Positions 26,425-37,493 of a DNA stretch of 64,000 nucleotides are shown one piece after another. The position numbers were made by a program, and so were the translations under genes. The DNA is taken from the NCBI RefSeq assembly GCF_000237925.1, contig NC_031502.1:40444557-40508556 (forward strand). Direction: 5' to 3'. Position 1 is the first letter of the stretch. The number at the start of each line of letters is the position of its first letter. The DNA is from Schistosoma mansoni (Eukaryota; Platyhelminthes; Trematoda; Strigeidida; Schistosomatidae). Below the pieces are notes generated by a model. The model saw only the letters and a program-made list of their open reading frames with translations, was not told where the DNA came from and made no database searches.

Positions 26425-26664
26425 CATTCATTCATGATCTACTCAATGGAGAGGGAACTACTATGGAGAACAACTGGAAAGGGATTAAAGAGGCAATCAC
26501 TTCAACATGTCAGTAGGATCTGGGCAACAAAAATCACCATCACAAGGAATGGTTCACTGTTGATACACTGGATAAGATTGAAGAAAGAAGGAACAAGAAG
26601 GCAGTAATCAATACCAGCTGAAGAAGAGCAGAAAAAGCCAAGGCACAAGCCGAATACACAGAAG
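26425..26664 (+). mobile_element. Internal fragment of RTE LINE (endonuclease-RT linker)
   Basis: The frame reads FHDLLNGEGTTMENNWKGIK, then shifts frame and continues as KLRKKEGTRRQ-like and AKAQAEYTE-like pieces. It matches the linker of the element at 20196-22880 (about 22270 down to 22020). Both ends are lost. It starts right at the TA microsatellite and stops inside coding sequence at 26664, without the GTAA tail. Confidence 0.75.
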
Positions 26665-27221
26665 TTACGTTCCAAACACTTATCTAACCTTCACAAACTC
26701 ATGTATGTTAAAGATTTGTTAATAATTATATTAATAATAGTAATTTTAGGTTGTATGTAGCTGACGAGAAACCGTGAAATAGAATGAATTCATTTTATTC
26801 TACAAACCTTGTTGTCTTGAGTCTGTTTAAATCTATCAAGGGATTTTGTTGTATGAAACGTGTGACATGCTGATGACATTTTATCTAAACTAATAATTCA
26901 TTGATTTGACGGATACAATTCTGCTGTTAGAATGATACCTACATTTGAAAATAAAGTAGGGGTGACGTCTATTCTTAGAAGCACATTGTTGATTGTAATC
27001 AAATAATAACAGAAAGTAAGATTTGATCAACAATTCATCTTACTAGCTCAGTTTGTAGAATATTTGGAAAGTAACCAGATGACTGTCTCTTCCACAGCTA
27101 TTGTGATAAAGTTTTCATATTAACCTTACACATTTTCTTGTAATTAACAATTGCCTTATTTTTAAAGTATCTTCAGTACAAGCACATTGACCTCGTAATG
27201 ATAATATGTATCAGATTTTGA
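26665..27221. other. Intergenic, nothing recognised
   Basis: AT-rich DNA without an open frame of note or a recognised repeat. Confidence 0.4.
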
Positions 27222-27367
27222 ATTAATTGAGCATTGTGTAGATTATTATAAATAAATAATATATTTTTAATATCCCAATCAGTAGAAGTGGCTTGCACTG
27301 AGTCACGAAACCTCAGAAAATCTAATTTTTCTACTCATTGGGATATTACAAATATATTAATTTATTT
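27222..27367. repeat. Palindromic short element, copy B (degraded hammerhead core)
   Basis: Left arm (AATAATATATTTTTAATATC then CCAATCAG) and right arm (CTCATTGGGATATTACAAAT then ATATTAATTT) are near inverted repeats. The centre AGAAGTGGCTTGCACTGAGT followed by CACGAAACCTCAGAAAATC matches the centre of the element at 47086-47255. Relative to that copy, about 23 nt including the CUG of the core CUGAAGA are deleted, and GTC after GAAAC has become CTC. Confidence 0.75.
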
Positions 27368-28059
27368 ATGTATCAGACTGTAAGTACTTTAAAATAGTTA
27401 CTGTCGCTTAAAGTTCAGTATGTAGTTGGTCGACAAGCCTATTTTCCTCTCAATCTAATTTAACAAAGAAATGTGTTACAGTATATCTTGACTGTTTTAA
27501 TGTACATTTATGTATATATCCGTTTACATTTAAGATAAAATCAATGAAAGTTAATGTTTTAGTTACTCATATTCCCATTTCTCGTTCAATAAATCTACAA
27601 TTGAGTAATTTAATGTTGCTACCCTAATATCTTCTCTATATGAGCGTTTTTTTTCAATCAGATTTTAGTTGGACTAACATACACATACAGACAGTAATGA
27701 ACTGACCGGTGTTTTTTGTTTCTTTTCAATGAATGTTAGGTTATTGGAAGAATACTGATTGGTTGACATCATGTTATTTTGCGAACTATCAAACCAATAA
27801 ATACTAGTTGCAAAAACCAAATGACTTTTTAAGTAAAATAATTCCAATGATCAATATCAACCAAGTTGGCAATTATATTGTGTAACTACTTTCAATCTAT
27901 TTAACATTAGTATAAAGCTCAGCAACGAAACAATAGTAAACAAATAACAAATATTGGAGAGATAACTTAAAAATAATAAAAACCAGATTTGTACATTAAA
28001 ACAAGAATGGCAGTATTTTAATTATTAATTTTAAAGAGTAAAGGAAAAGCATATCAATC

Positions 28060-28585
28060 TATTGTGTCGGTTACTATGTTAAGCCCATATAACTTAATCC
28101 AGCTTCTGGACAGGCCAATTTATCCATTCTTCTTGAGTCACGTTTTGGTCTTGTTAATTATTCACTTATCAACCTTGATTGTTTTTTATGAGAGTATGTG
28201 TGTGTACATCTTATCCTATTCATTAAATGTCTGTAGCTTATTTTTATCTGACCATAAACATAAATTGATGCTTGATTAAATAGAGTTGGCTCACACGTCA
28301 TCTTCACTGCACGTTATTTCACTTCTATTTCTTCTCTTCGCTTATCCAATCTGCTTCGCTTTTCCTTCTTTGTCTCATCTTCTTGATTACCTGTTCAAAT
28401 CAATGAGTGCATGAAATTTTACATATTAAAAATCCATTCTGTCATTTGGCTTATTTAATTCCGTTATTCAATAACGTGGATTAGGTCGACTAATAAATAC
28501 AAGGATAACTGACATATGTATTTCAATAACATTTGTACGACCCAAATAGAGTTAGATAAGCGCCCCACTAAATATCAATCAAACA
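28060..28585 (+). repeat. RTE 5'-leader-like interspersed repeat, copy 2
   Basis: Second plus-strand copy of the repeat at 25531-26013. It starts near GGTTACTATGTTAAGCCC and ends near GTACGACCCAAATAGAGTTA. It precedes the LINE fragment at 28753, separated by about 170 bp of unrelated AT-rich DNA. It may therefore be the leader of that element with the middle deleted, but this is inference. Confidence 0.5.
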
Positions 28586-28752
28586 ACAAATTCTTTTTAA
28601 AAAAAAGAGTATTCGATTTACTGTTTATTTCATCCAGTGTAATATTTATATTTAACAACGAATTATTTAAGTTTTGTTTTAATCATATGTGATTACTACA
28701 TTAATTGAATACATATTTCTTGAAAGTAGTATAAATTAAGTTTTCTAAAGTA

Positions 28753-29870
<1,118 letters not shown>

Positions 29871-30615
29871 GTGTGAATAAAAGTTCTCACCAGTCATATT
29901 AATTTACTCAGAACTTCAGTTAGTAATTCTATCAATACAAGTAAAATATTATTAGTTATAAATGTGTTTATTGTAATCGAAAATATACAGTTTGATCAAG
30001 TAAATAAAATCTAACAGTTGATCAATATAAATAAGGTTTATTCAATAGATCATGATTTACTATTACTCTTCTAATGTTCTGATTTTGATTCTGTAGCTAG
30101 TAACAGACAGTTTCGTTCTGTTTTGTTACATTTATATAAACATTTCCGTTTAACTGAGCCCTTATTATTATTATTGTTATTATTATTATTATTATTAGTA
30201 GTAGTAGTAGTGGTAGTAGTAGTAGTAGTAGTATTTCACAATAATGAGAGTTACATTTATCATGACAATGTGCATGAATTAAAACCACAAATTGAATAAT
30301 ATATGGATCGATTCATCATGGAAAAAAATAAATTTAATCATAAAACTAAAATTAATTTACACCAGTTAATTATAGTGAAATCTATTTGTTAATCATTTTT
30401 CTATTTAAATGAATGACACTTACCACATTAACATTTTAGTACGTCAAATTTAACTGTATATTATAAAATTAGAATATAAAATCTAATTTTAATTAACCTT
30501 TTAAATAGAGAAAGCATTTAAAGGAATAATCTTTTTCTTTTTCCATAATCAATCAATATTTGTGGTAATATAAATAGTTAAACAAATATGAAACATTATG
30601 ATAGATAAAATTTGC
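29871..30615. other. Intergenic, with a trinucleotide microsatellite
   Basis: A (TTA)n run followed by a (GTA)n run lies at about 30163-30234. No gene is seen. The Leu/Ile-rich minus-strand open frame there is produced by the microsatellite. Confidence 0.6.
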
Positions 30616-30616
30616 T

Positions 30617-30765
30617 TAGTGTTAGGACTGATATTGATCAGTCTCTTGCTGGCATATGTGTATCCTGTGCGGACTGCCTCGATATTGCTTGAAGTCACAA
30701 GCTTTATAAGCAAAGATGGATAGTGGCTAGCAGTGGAATCCAGGACACGCTTTTCATCATAAGTC
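30617..30765 (-). mobile_element. Sm-alpha-like SINE, partial, minus orientation
   Basis: On the minus strand the segment contains GTGTCCTGGATTCCACTGCT and CCACTATCCATCTTTGCTTA, which match the 3' part of the SINE at 31043-31215. It continues into the 3' sequence GCCAGCAAGAGACTGATC. Upstream of GTGTCC the hammerhead core (CUGANGA and stem II) is not recognisable, and the tRNA-like head is absent. It is therefore a 5'-truncated copy. Confidence 0.6.
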
Positions 30766-31042
30766 TTGTACGATTATGATGGATAAGATTTTCACACTTA
30801 TACTAGCTAACACTTTATACTAAGTCATCCAATAAATATGTGAAATTTATTTATGATACTTTATTTCAAAAAAAATTACAGACACATATATCTTATCCTC
30901 TTTAAATTAACTTCTATCTGTGGAAGTATTATGGAGATAAATTCATTTAGTATTGTTTGTTTGAATCTTCCCATCGATGTGTTAAGACTGCAACTGGTCA
31001 GTCTCTAATTGGCATATGTACATACTATGTGTATTGCCTATC

Positions 31043-31215
31043 AGGACTCAGTGGCCGAGTGGGTAACGTGATGGCGTTTGAAGCGAAAGATACTGGGTTC
31101 GAGTCCCAGAGTGAACATCAACTCTGAGATGCAGGTACATCCAGCTGACGAATCCCAAATAGGACGAAACGCGCGTCCTGGATTCCACTGTTAGCCACTT
31201 TCCATCTTTGCTTAC
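31043..31215 (+). mobile_element. Sm-alpha-like SINE with nearly complete hammerhead ribozyme
   Basis: The tRNA-like head has an A box TGGCCGAGTGGG (about 31052) and a perfect B box GGTTCGAGTCC (31096-31106). A hammerhead follows. Stem I is ATCCAG (31139-31144) against CTGGAT (31178-31183). The core is CTGACGA (31145-31151) and the stem II loop is CAAATA. GAAA is at 31166-31169, and the cleavage triplet GTC at 31175-31177 predicts cutting after 31177. The closing pair of stem II, normally G-C, is A-C here (31152 with 31165). Stem III is minimal (ACG with CGU), as in the known schistosome ribozymes. Expression would be by RNA polymerase III. Confidence 0.82.
31145..31183 (+). ncRNA. Hammerhead ribozyme (in SINE), one weakened stem II pair
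   Basis: The ordered core CUGANGA, stem-loop II, GAAA, short stem III and GUC is present, with stem I pairing to the ATCCAG just upstream. The A-C mismatch at the base of stem II should lower activity. A short stem III usually needs dimerisation to cut efficiently. Confidence 0.7.
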
Positions 31216-31219
31216 AATT

Positions 31220-32950
31220 ATTATGGAGATAATCAGGACAGACTTATTTTGTGATTAATATTTTATATTATTTGCATTTCTTTCATTAATTCTCATAATT
31301 GGCACACTTAGTATGAGTGACTGTAAAATAGTTGTTTAAAAATGAATGACCTTAGATTTTCCGTTTTTGTTTTGAATCCCTATGGCATGACACAATGATT
31401 AATGCTTACAAATACACTGCTGCACACAGATGTCTCTCGTTCTCAATTATCTGCTGTTATGATAACAGAACTCTAATGTATTTAATATCTACGTTTACAG
31501 AGTATAGGGATATTCCCATTATATGCTTCATCTGCATATATAGCTCGAACTATAACAATTGTCATTGGATTTATTAACTACTTATAATTGTGGATTACTT
31601 GGCCAAAGGAAACTCAAACAAGCCAATTCCTGACAGTTTAAGTAACGTCCAGTATATTTTTCTTGTGTGTATAGATTATATTATTGCATTAATTTTTGGA
31701 CGTAATAACTTTATAATTATTTTCGGAATTGGTATATTATTGGTCCATCACAGTATACATGTACTAATGTTCCCATTAGTCAAAACATCCCTAGAAGTCC
31801 TTGGACATAGTCGTTTCTGATTTTATTACTTCTAGGTCTTTGAAATGTAGCCTCTGTGTGACGTTTTACATTGCAGGAACAAAACCAATTACAGGTGTCT
31901 GAGTCTCGTAAAGACAGAAGTTAATACAACTTTGTGACTGAAAATTAAGGATAATCATAATCAATAAACTTTGTAGCTCAGTTTGTACATTTATTAAATA
32001 AATAAAAGAATCGCAACTTTTATTGATTGGCAGATAAATAAAGAGATGGAACTAAAAGCAAACTTGCTTAAGGTGATCTGCCACAATTATAAAGAGATAA
32101 ATAAATGTTTAGGAATGGAAGTCGATTAGAAATGTGACTTGATGACCGCATTTAACAATAGGAAATAACTTAAAGACAAAAATAAAACAAAAATTATTGG
32201 ATATTAGGTGTGCAGCTTAAAGAACAGATGAATAAAATCATAAATAACTCATACTATTAAGAAGAATATGCTGGGACTCTTGAAGATGTACTCGTTTTCT
32301 TATAAGGAATTAGGTAAATGGATAACCCATATCCATAGGGATGAATCTATATATTGCAGTTTGTTCGATATAAAAAACTTCAACAAATTCATTAAACATG
32401 GAAAATCTGTTTTCACTTTACAATATTATTGTTATCTTCCCTTTCAACTATCCATTGACAAGTCGTGCTTTCTAACGGACCAGAAACTGGTTAAAAATTG
32501 TTTGATGCTATTTCAAGCTTGTCTCTATACTATCGTTTCCGTGTAACCGACGCGTCGCCTCGCCAATTGGGTTTGGTAAGTATACACACGATAAAGTTAG
32601 ATTATCAATTATTTTGAAAATAAATTGAACAATAAATTCTGTTAGTCGCATGAAGTATGGTTTACGCCGAAACAATAAAATACAATGCAGTAGTACAGAG
32701 AAGCGAAGCAGAATTTATTACTTTGACGTACTTCATGGTAGAATTTATCGTCCTAATGTAAGGTGATGGTAATAGATGAATCACAGTTTGTTAAGGAACA
32801 CTTACTTTCAGGTATATTCCCTGAGAGTGCTTGCTTTTAACAATTTTGTATGCTATTAATTCATCATAGTCAAAAATAATTCTAGAAACATTAAAATAGT
32901 CAAGAGGTTTAGACAACCACAGTTTCAAAAGATTTGATCAGAAAAGGAAT
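31220..32950. other. Intergenic, no gene recognised
   Basis: Open frames of 60-92 codons occur (for example 31590-31820 and 32268-32546) but are low-complexity and hydrophobic, without domain resemblance or splice support. I treat them as chance. Confidence 0.45.
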
Positions 32951-32956
32951 TACTGA

Positions 32957-33127
32957 GGTATGGTGTTTGTATGAAATAATGATTCTTTTGTACTCTATGT
33001 GTGCCTGATTTTGAATTCCAAACACAGTACTTTCGTTTGTGTTCACCTAGTTCTACGCGACTTAAATTGTGTTATTTCAGGGATTCCTAGTTCGTATGAT
33101 CATTTAAATACTTCTAATTGTCACATA
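32957..33127 (+). repeat. Diverged solo LTR related to the adjacent Gypsy element
   Basis: Aligned with the 166-bp LTR, this segment keeps GATTTTGAATTCCAAACACA, TTTCGTTTGTGTTC, AAATTGTGTTATTTCAGGGA, TTCCTAGTT, then TTAAATACTTCTAATTGTC, with many substitutions. No internal retroelement sequence follows before the intact 5' LTR at 33350. It is older than the full element and probably a relic of a sister family or an earlier insertion. Confidence 0.65.
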
Positions 33128-33349
33128 AATACAATACAAAAGCTAACTACAAACCCAACTTATAAGACTCTGAATGAAGATAATCCCGCACCAATCTAGT
33201 TTTATCGTCAAATTTGACATAAATCTGAAGCGACAGCACTACTATACGATCTCTTTGATGGCTTCTCTAATGCTCAATGAAGTAAAGCATCTGGATACCG
33301 GTATTTGTAAACATCTGGGTTTCACCAAACAACTTACTCTATAGGTAAC

Positions 33350-33515
33350 TGTGATGTTTAAATAAATCAATGACTTCTTGGTATTGATGACTGTTGTAAT
33401 TTTGAATTCCAAATACAATACATTCGTTTGTGCTCCTCTCGTACTTCTTGATTAAATTGCGTTATTCCTGGGATTACTAGTTTACACTACAATTCGAATA
33501 CTTCTGATCATCATA
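33350..33515 (+). repeat. 5' LTR of Gypsy element (166 bp)
   Basis: Starts TGTGATGTTTAAATAAATC and ends CTTCTGATCATCATA. It contains AATAAA at 33361-33366. It matches the 3' LTR base for base as far as I can read. Confidence 0.9.
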
Positions 33516-33535
33516 TTGGCGTCGCGATGGAGCTG
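33516..33535 (+). promoter_or_regulatory. Candidate primer-binding site after 5' LTR
   Basis: TTGGCGTCGCGATGGAGC follows the LTR. The TGG beginning at 33517 would pair with a tRNA 3' CCA end. I cannot say with certainty which tRNA; a serine tRNA is possible by analogy with Mag-type elements. Confidence 0.5.
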
Positions 33536-33546
33536 CGATACAACAG

Positions 33547-35019
33547 TTGGACATTCATTCAACTTCTGAAGCTTTTGAGGATTACCTTGAAAGGTTTGAG
33601 ATATGGAGCATGACCAAGAAAGATATGAAGGGTGACAAAATTGTGGCACATTTTCTTACATTCATCGGTCAAGAAGTCTACAGTTTATTAAAAACCTTGG
33701 CATATCCAGATAAGCCGATTTCACTCCCATATACAACTCTCAAGGAATTACTATTAAATCATGTGAAGTGCACCAGTTTTGAGTGTCATGAGAGAGCAAA
33801 ATTTCATAAGATGATTCGTCAGGATAACCAGAAGGTTAAAGACTTCATCCTTGAATTGCAAAGACAAGCTGTCAAATGCAATTTTGGTGATCAACTTCAT
33901 GTACAGTTGAGAGATCGGTTAATTGCTGGAATTAACATACCAGGTCTGGAAAAGGAGCTGTTAAGAATGCCGAACTGTTCTTTTCAAGATGCTAGAACTG
34001 CATGTATTAACTACGAAGCAGTGAATGAACTTGATATTCAATCGATGAAAATTTCTAATACTTTGCTTAGTCGTCATGATGAATTACAATCTCAGGGTCG
34101 ATCAAATTTGCGTTCGTTTAATCGTGATTGCTATTCCCGTGGAAATATGAAAGGTGGTTTAACAAGGAACTGCAAAGCAAACAACAAAGGTGAGAATAAG
34201 TTTGGTAAATGCTTATCTTGTGGCAAATTTCATTTGCGTAATTCATGTGCATTTCGTAATGCTAAATGTTTTAAATGTGGCAAGATAGGACACATCCAGT
34301 CAGTGTGCAAAACTACTGTTCATTTTGCTTCAAGTATTACTAAGTCTGGTAACTTAGATCCCAATAATTGTGCTGTTTCTAATGATCGTTTATCTTTATC
34401 CACCACTTCAAAAGGGAATGTTCATATTCAAAAGCGATTATATACATCCCTTGGTTCATTTCATGACTTTATTGTGGACACAGGTAATATAGAGTCCATA
34501 ATTTCATTCAAAAGCTTGAAATCTTTAGATCCTAATGTTGTGGTAAAACCCACTGAGGTCTCAATACTGGGGATTACTGGACACAGACTGCCTATACGAG
34601 GATGTTGTAAATTGCCAATAAGAAATGATAATTCTTCATACGTACCTTGTGAATTTTTAGTTAGTGAAACAGGACTGTCCATACTGGGTTTAAAAAATCT
34701 GAAAAGGCTTAAAGTGGGATTGTCTCTACTAGTTTCTACAGAGAATTCTGATGCTTTACTCAAGGATTTGATAGCTGTGTGTGCTAAGTGTAGTGGAGGT
34801 ATGAAAATTCAGCCCATAAAACTTCAAGTACAGGGTGATCCAGTCTTTCTTAAAAGACGAATAATTCCTTATGGTCTTCGAGAAGCAGTACATAAGTCAC
34901 TGAACGATTTGTGTGCGAAAGGTATAATTGAACCAGTTCAGTCCTCAGCATGGGGTACTCCTATTGTTACGCCATTGAAGTCGGATGGCAAGACCCCTAG
35001 AATATGCGGTGATTACTGA
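33547..35019 (+). pseudogene. Gypsy gag-protease-RT start (490 codons), ended by nonsense TGA
   Basis: Gag precedes two zinc knuckles: C222-x2-C225-x3-H229-x4-C234 and the canonical C241-x2-C244-x4-H249-x4-C254. The retropepsin motif VDTGN has its catalytic Asp at residue 311. Ser or Ala usually follows DTG, so Asn here is unusual. The reverse transcriptase then begins (GIIEPVQSSAWGTPIV, fingers). The frame is cut by TGA at 35017-35019, where related elements have an Arg codon, and continues in the same frame. It would supply the capsid, the processing enzyme and the start of the polymerase of a virus-like particle. Confidence 0.85.
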
Positions 35020-36588
35020 TTAACACTGAACTCCCGTTTGTTGAAGCAAACATGCACGACGATGGAGGCTGAAGATATTCTAAATCGACTTCATGGTTCT
35101 AAAGTGTTCTCGAAAGTTGACTTGAAAGATGCTTATCTTCAAATCCCTTTAGATCAATCTTCATCTATCTTGACAACAATTAACACTCCTTTTGGTCTGT
35201 TCAAATACAACTTCCTTCCATTTGGTCTTAGTTGTTCTCCAGCCATATTTCAAGAGGTTATGAATAAGATAGTCAGCGATATTGAAGGTGTTGAAGTTTA
35301 TCAAGATGATCTCATTGTTCATGGTGCTGATAAAGTAGTTCATGACCAGAGACTTATTGCTTTATTGCGTCGTTTAATTGAGAAGAATATTACGGTGAAT
35401 CCAAATAAATGTTCATTTAGTGTATCTAGTTTTGAATGCCTTGGATACCTAGTTGATGGTAATGGTTTTAGACCAGATATGAAACGACTAGCCCCACTGA
35501 AAAATGCACCGTCTCCAAAAAATATCACAGAATTACGTTCACTAGTGGGTGCTCTTCAGTACTATTCTCGTTTTATTCCTAATTTTTCTTGTCGTGCCAA
35601 CTGTTTATTTAATATTTTGACATCCAATTCATTCAAATGGGGTGAAGAACAAGAGTCATGCCTACGAAGTCTGCTAAAGTTTCTTCAAAGTGATACTGTT
35701 CTTCGAACTTACTCACCCAGTGTACATTCTGTTCTTATTACTGATGCATCACCTGTGGGTATTGGTGCAGTTTTGGAACAGGAAGGTAGGCCAGTTATAT
35801 GTGTTTCACGCAAACTTTCTGTTGCTGAACAAGGTTATTCACAAACGCAGCGAGAAGCGTTAGCTGTGTTTTGGGCTGTTAAAAGACTTCATAAATATTT
35901 ATTTGGAAAGAAGTTTACCATTGTTACTGATCATGAAGCTTTAAAGTTCATTTATCATCCTGACAAATCCTTAGCACGTTCCTCAGCTGCTATGGTTCAA
36001 CGATGGAGTATTGCTTTGAGTGCTTATGACCATACGATTCAGCACAGGAGTGCAAAACAAATTCAACACGTTGACTACATTTCTCGACAACCATTACAAG
36101 ATAGACCTGTTAATACTTCAGACTGCTTGTTAGTGCAACCTTTACCGGTGAGACGTCCAGATCTCATTAGAGAAACTCGTAGATACTTTGGATGTATACT
36201 CAGTGCTATACGGAAGGGTTGGAATGCTAATCTGAAACGTAGATTTCCTGTCTATTATTCAAAGCGGGACGAGTTATCTACTACTCCTGACGGTATTTTG
36301 TGTTTAAATGATCGTGTTGTTATTCCTCCTTCATTACGCAAACCTGTCCTTGATGATCTTCATAGTGGACATCTAGGTGTTGAGAAAATGAAGTCCTTAG
36401 CAAGACTCACATGTTGGTGGCCAGAGATAAATGCAGATATATGTCGTACAGCAAACAATTGTGAGAAATGTCATAAGCTAAAAGTCTGCCTTCGAAGTGG
36501 ACTCCATGGCCAGTATCGTCTGAGGCCTGGCAGAGAATTCATGCAGACTACTGTGGTCCATTTCTTGGCAAATAGTATGCACTTGTAA
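35020..36588 (+). pseudogene. Gypsy RT-RNase H-integrase N-terminal part, ends at a frameshift
   Basis: Same frame as the upstream gag-pol. It shows KVDLKDAYLQIPL (motif A, Asp in DLKDAY), FLPFGLSCSPAIFQ (motif B) and YQDD at 35299-35310 (motif C). The RNase H domain starts near 35740 (TDASPVGIGAVL), with TDHEALKFI following. The integrase zinc domain has HSGHLG and CEKCHK near 36360-36475. After about 36480 the frame no longer matches the family: the integrase core continues in another frame, so there is a frameshift between about 36480 and 36540. Confidence 0.85.
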
Positions 36589-37334
36589 TTATTGATTCTT
36601 TTTCTAAGTGGCCTGAAGTTTTTTTCACAACTTCACCGAATTCTGACTTCACAATTCAAGCATTAAGGAAGGTGTTTAGTCGAGAAGGAGTTCCCATGGT
36701 GTTGGTAACTGATAATGGCTCTCATTTTGCTGCAGATGCAGTCACTAATTGGTTGAATGGTACAGGGTGCAGACATCTGTTTACGGCTCCCAGGCACCCT
36801 TGTTCCAATGGTCAGGCAGAAAATTTCGTAAGAACATTGAAAATTGCTATTGATTATATTGCTGCTTCGACATTTAATGAACTGGAGAGGGGAGTAGATA
36901 CATTTCTACTTCAATATAGAAATGCTAAGCATTCTGTGACGAAAGAGACTCCATCAAAGCTATTAAAAGGAAGAATTCTCCGTTCGAATATGAGGTGTTT
37001 GGAGTCTGCAGAAGTTACATATTATCGTGGTAATGATCTTCGACCAGCCACGGGGATCGTGGTGAAGAATGTTGGAAAATCTATGGTGCGAATTCTGGAT
37101 ATCAATGACTTGACTATACATAACCGACACGTTGGTCAAATACAATACCAGAATCCAGGTGAGTCTGTTCCAATTTTGGTTGTTAATTCTAATACTTACG
37201 AGTGCATTCTAGATAATACAGAGTCTACATCCAATACACCGCCGAACAGATGTAAGATGAACTTAAGAAGAAGACGAACAATCGATTACAGACACTTACA
37301 CTCCAATTCGAGCTGTGGCGGATGTGATGTTTAA
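36540..37334 (+). pseudogene. Gypsy integrase catalytic core and C-terminal part, one TAG
   Basis: The first catalytic Asp (in HADYCGPF) is at 36546-36548. A TAG follows at 36573-36575 in the same frame. The second Asp is at 36711-36713 (VTDNGSHF) and the Glu at 36819-36821 (GQAENF), giving the retroviral-type D,D(35)E spacing. A C-terminal NRHVGQIQ block follows. The frame ends inside the 3' LTR at TAA 37332-37334. Integrase would insert the cDNA into the chromosome. Confidence 0.85.
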
Positions 37335-37488
37335 ATAAATCAATGACTTCTTGGTATTGATGACTGTTGTAATTTTGAATTCCAAATACAATACATTCGT
37401 TTGTGCTCCTCTCGTACTTCTTGATTAAATTGCGTTATTCCTGGGATTACTAGTTTACACTACAATTCGAATACTTCTGATCATCATA
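37323..37488 (+). repeat. 3' LTR of Gypsy element (166 bp)
   Basis: Same sequence as 33350-33515. It begins inside the end of the integrase reading frame and is followed by the target duplication GTAAC. Confidence 0.9.
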
Positions 37489-37493
37489 GTAAC

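Larger units (their letters stand above)
33345..37493 (+). mobile_element. Ty3/Gypsy LTR retrotransposon, full length, with target-site duplication
   Basis: Two LTRs of 166 bp (33350-33515 and 37323-37488) look identical on reading. The LTRs start TGTGATG and end CATCATA, an imperfect inverted terminus. The 5-bp target duplication GTAAC lies at 33345-33349 and 37489-37493. A TGG-containing primer-binding candidate follows the 5' LTR at 33517. The interior encodes gag with two zinc knuckles, protease, reverse transcriptase, RNase H and integrase in Gypsy order (integrase last). The reverse transcriptase catalytic box is YQDD rather than the commoner YxDD variants, and gag carries two knuckles; both suggest the Mag-type lineage. 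Three coding lesions are present (TGA at 35017, a frameshift near 36480-36540, TAG at 36573), so this copy is not autonomous. Confidence 0.9.

Noticed and set aside
26243-26431. Open frames encoding runs of Tyr-Ile or Arg-Glu
   Set aside because: Produced by the TC/TA microsatellite on both strands.
30097-30288. Leu/Ile-rich small membrane protein frame
   Set aside because: Comes from a TTA/GTA trinucleotide repeat.
31043-31120. Functional tRNA gene
   Set aside because: A and B boxes are present but no complete tRNA cloverleaf with a paired acceptor stem follows; the downstream hammerhead and second copy show that it is a SINE head.
32268-32546. 92-codon plus frame resembling a small protein
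   Set aside because: No family resemblance, no signal peptide or splice context; AT-rich chance frame.
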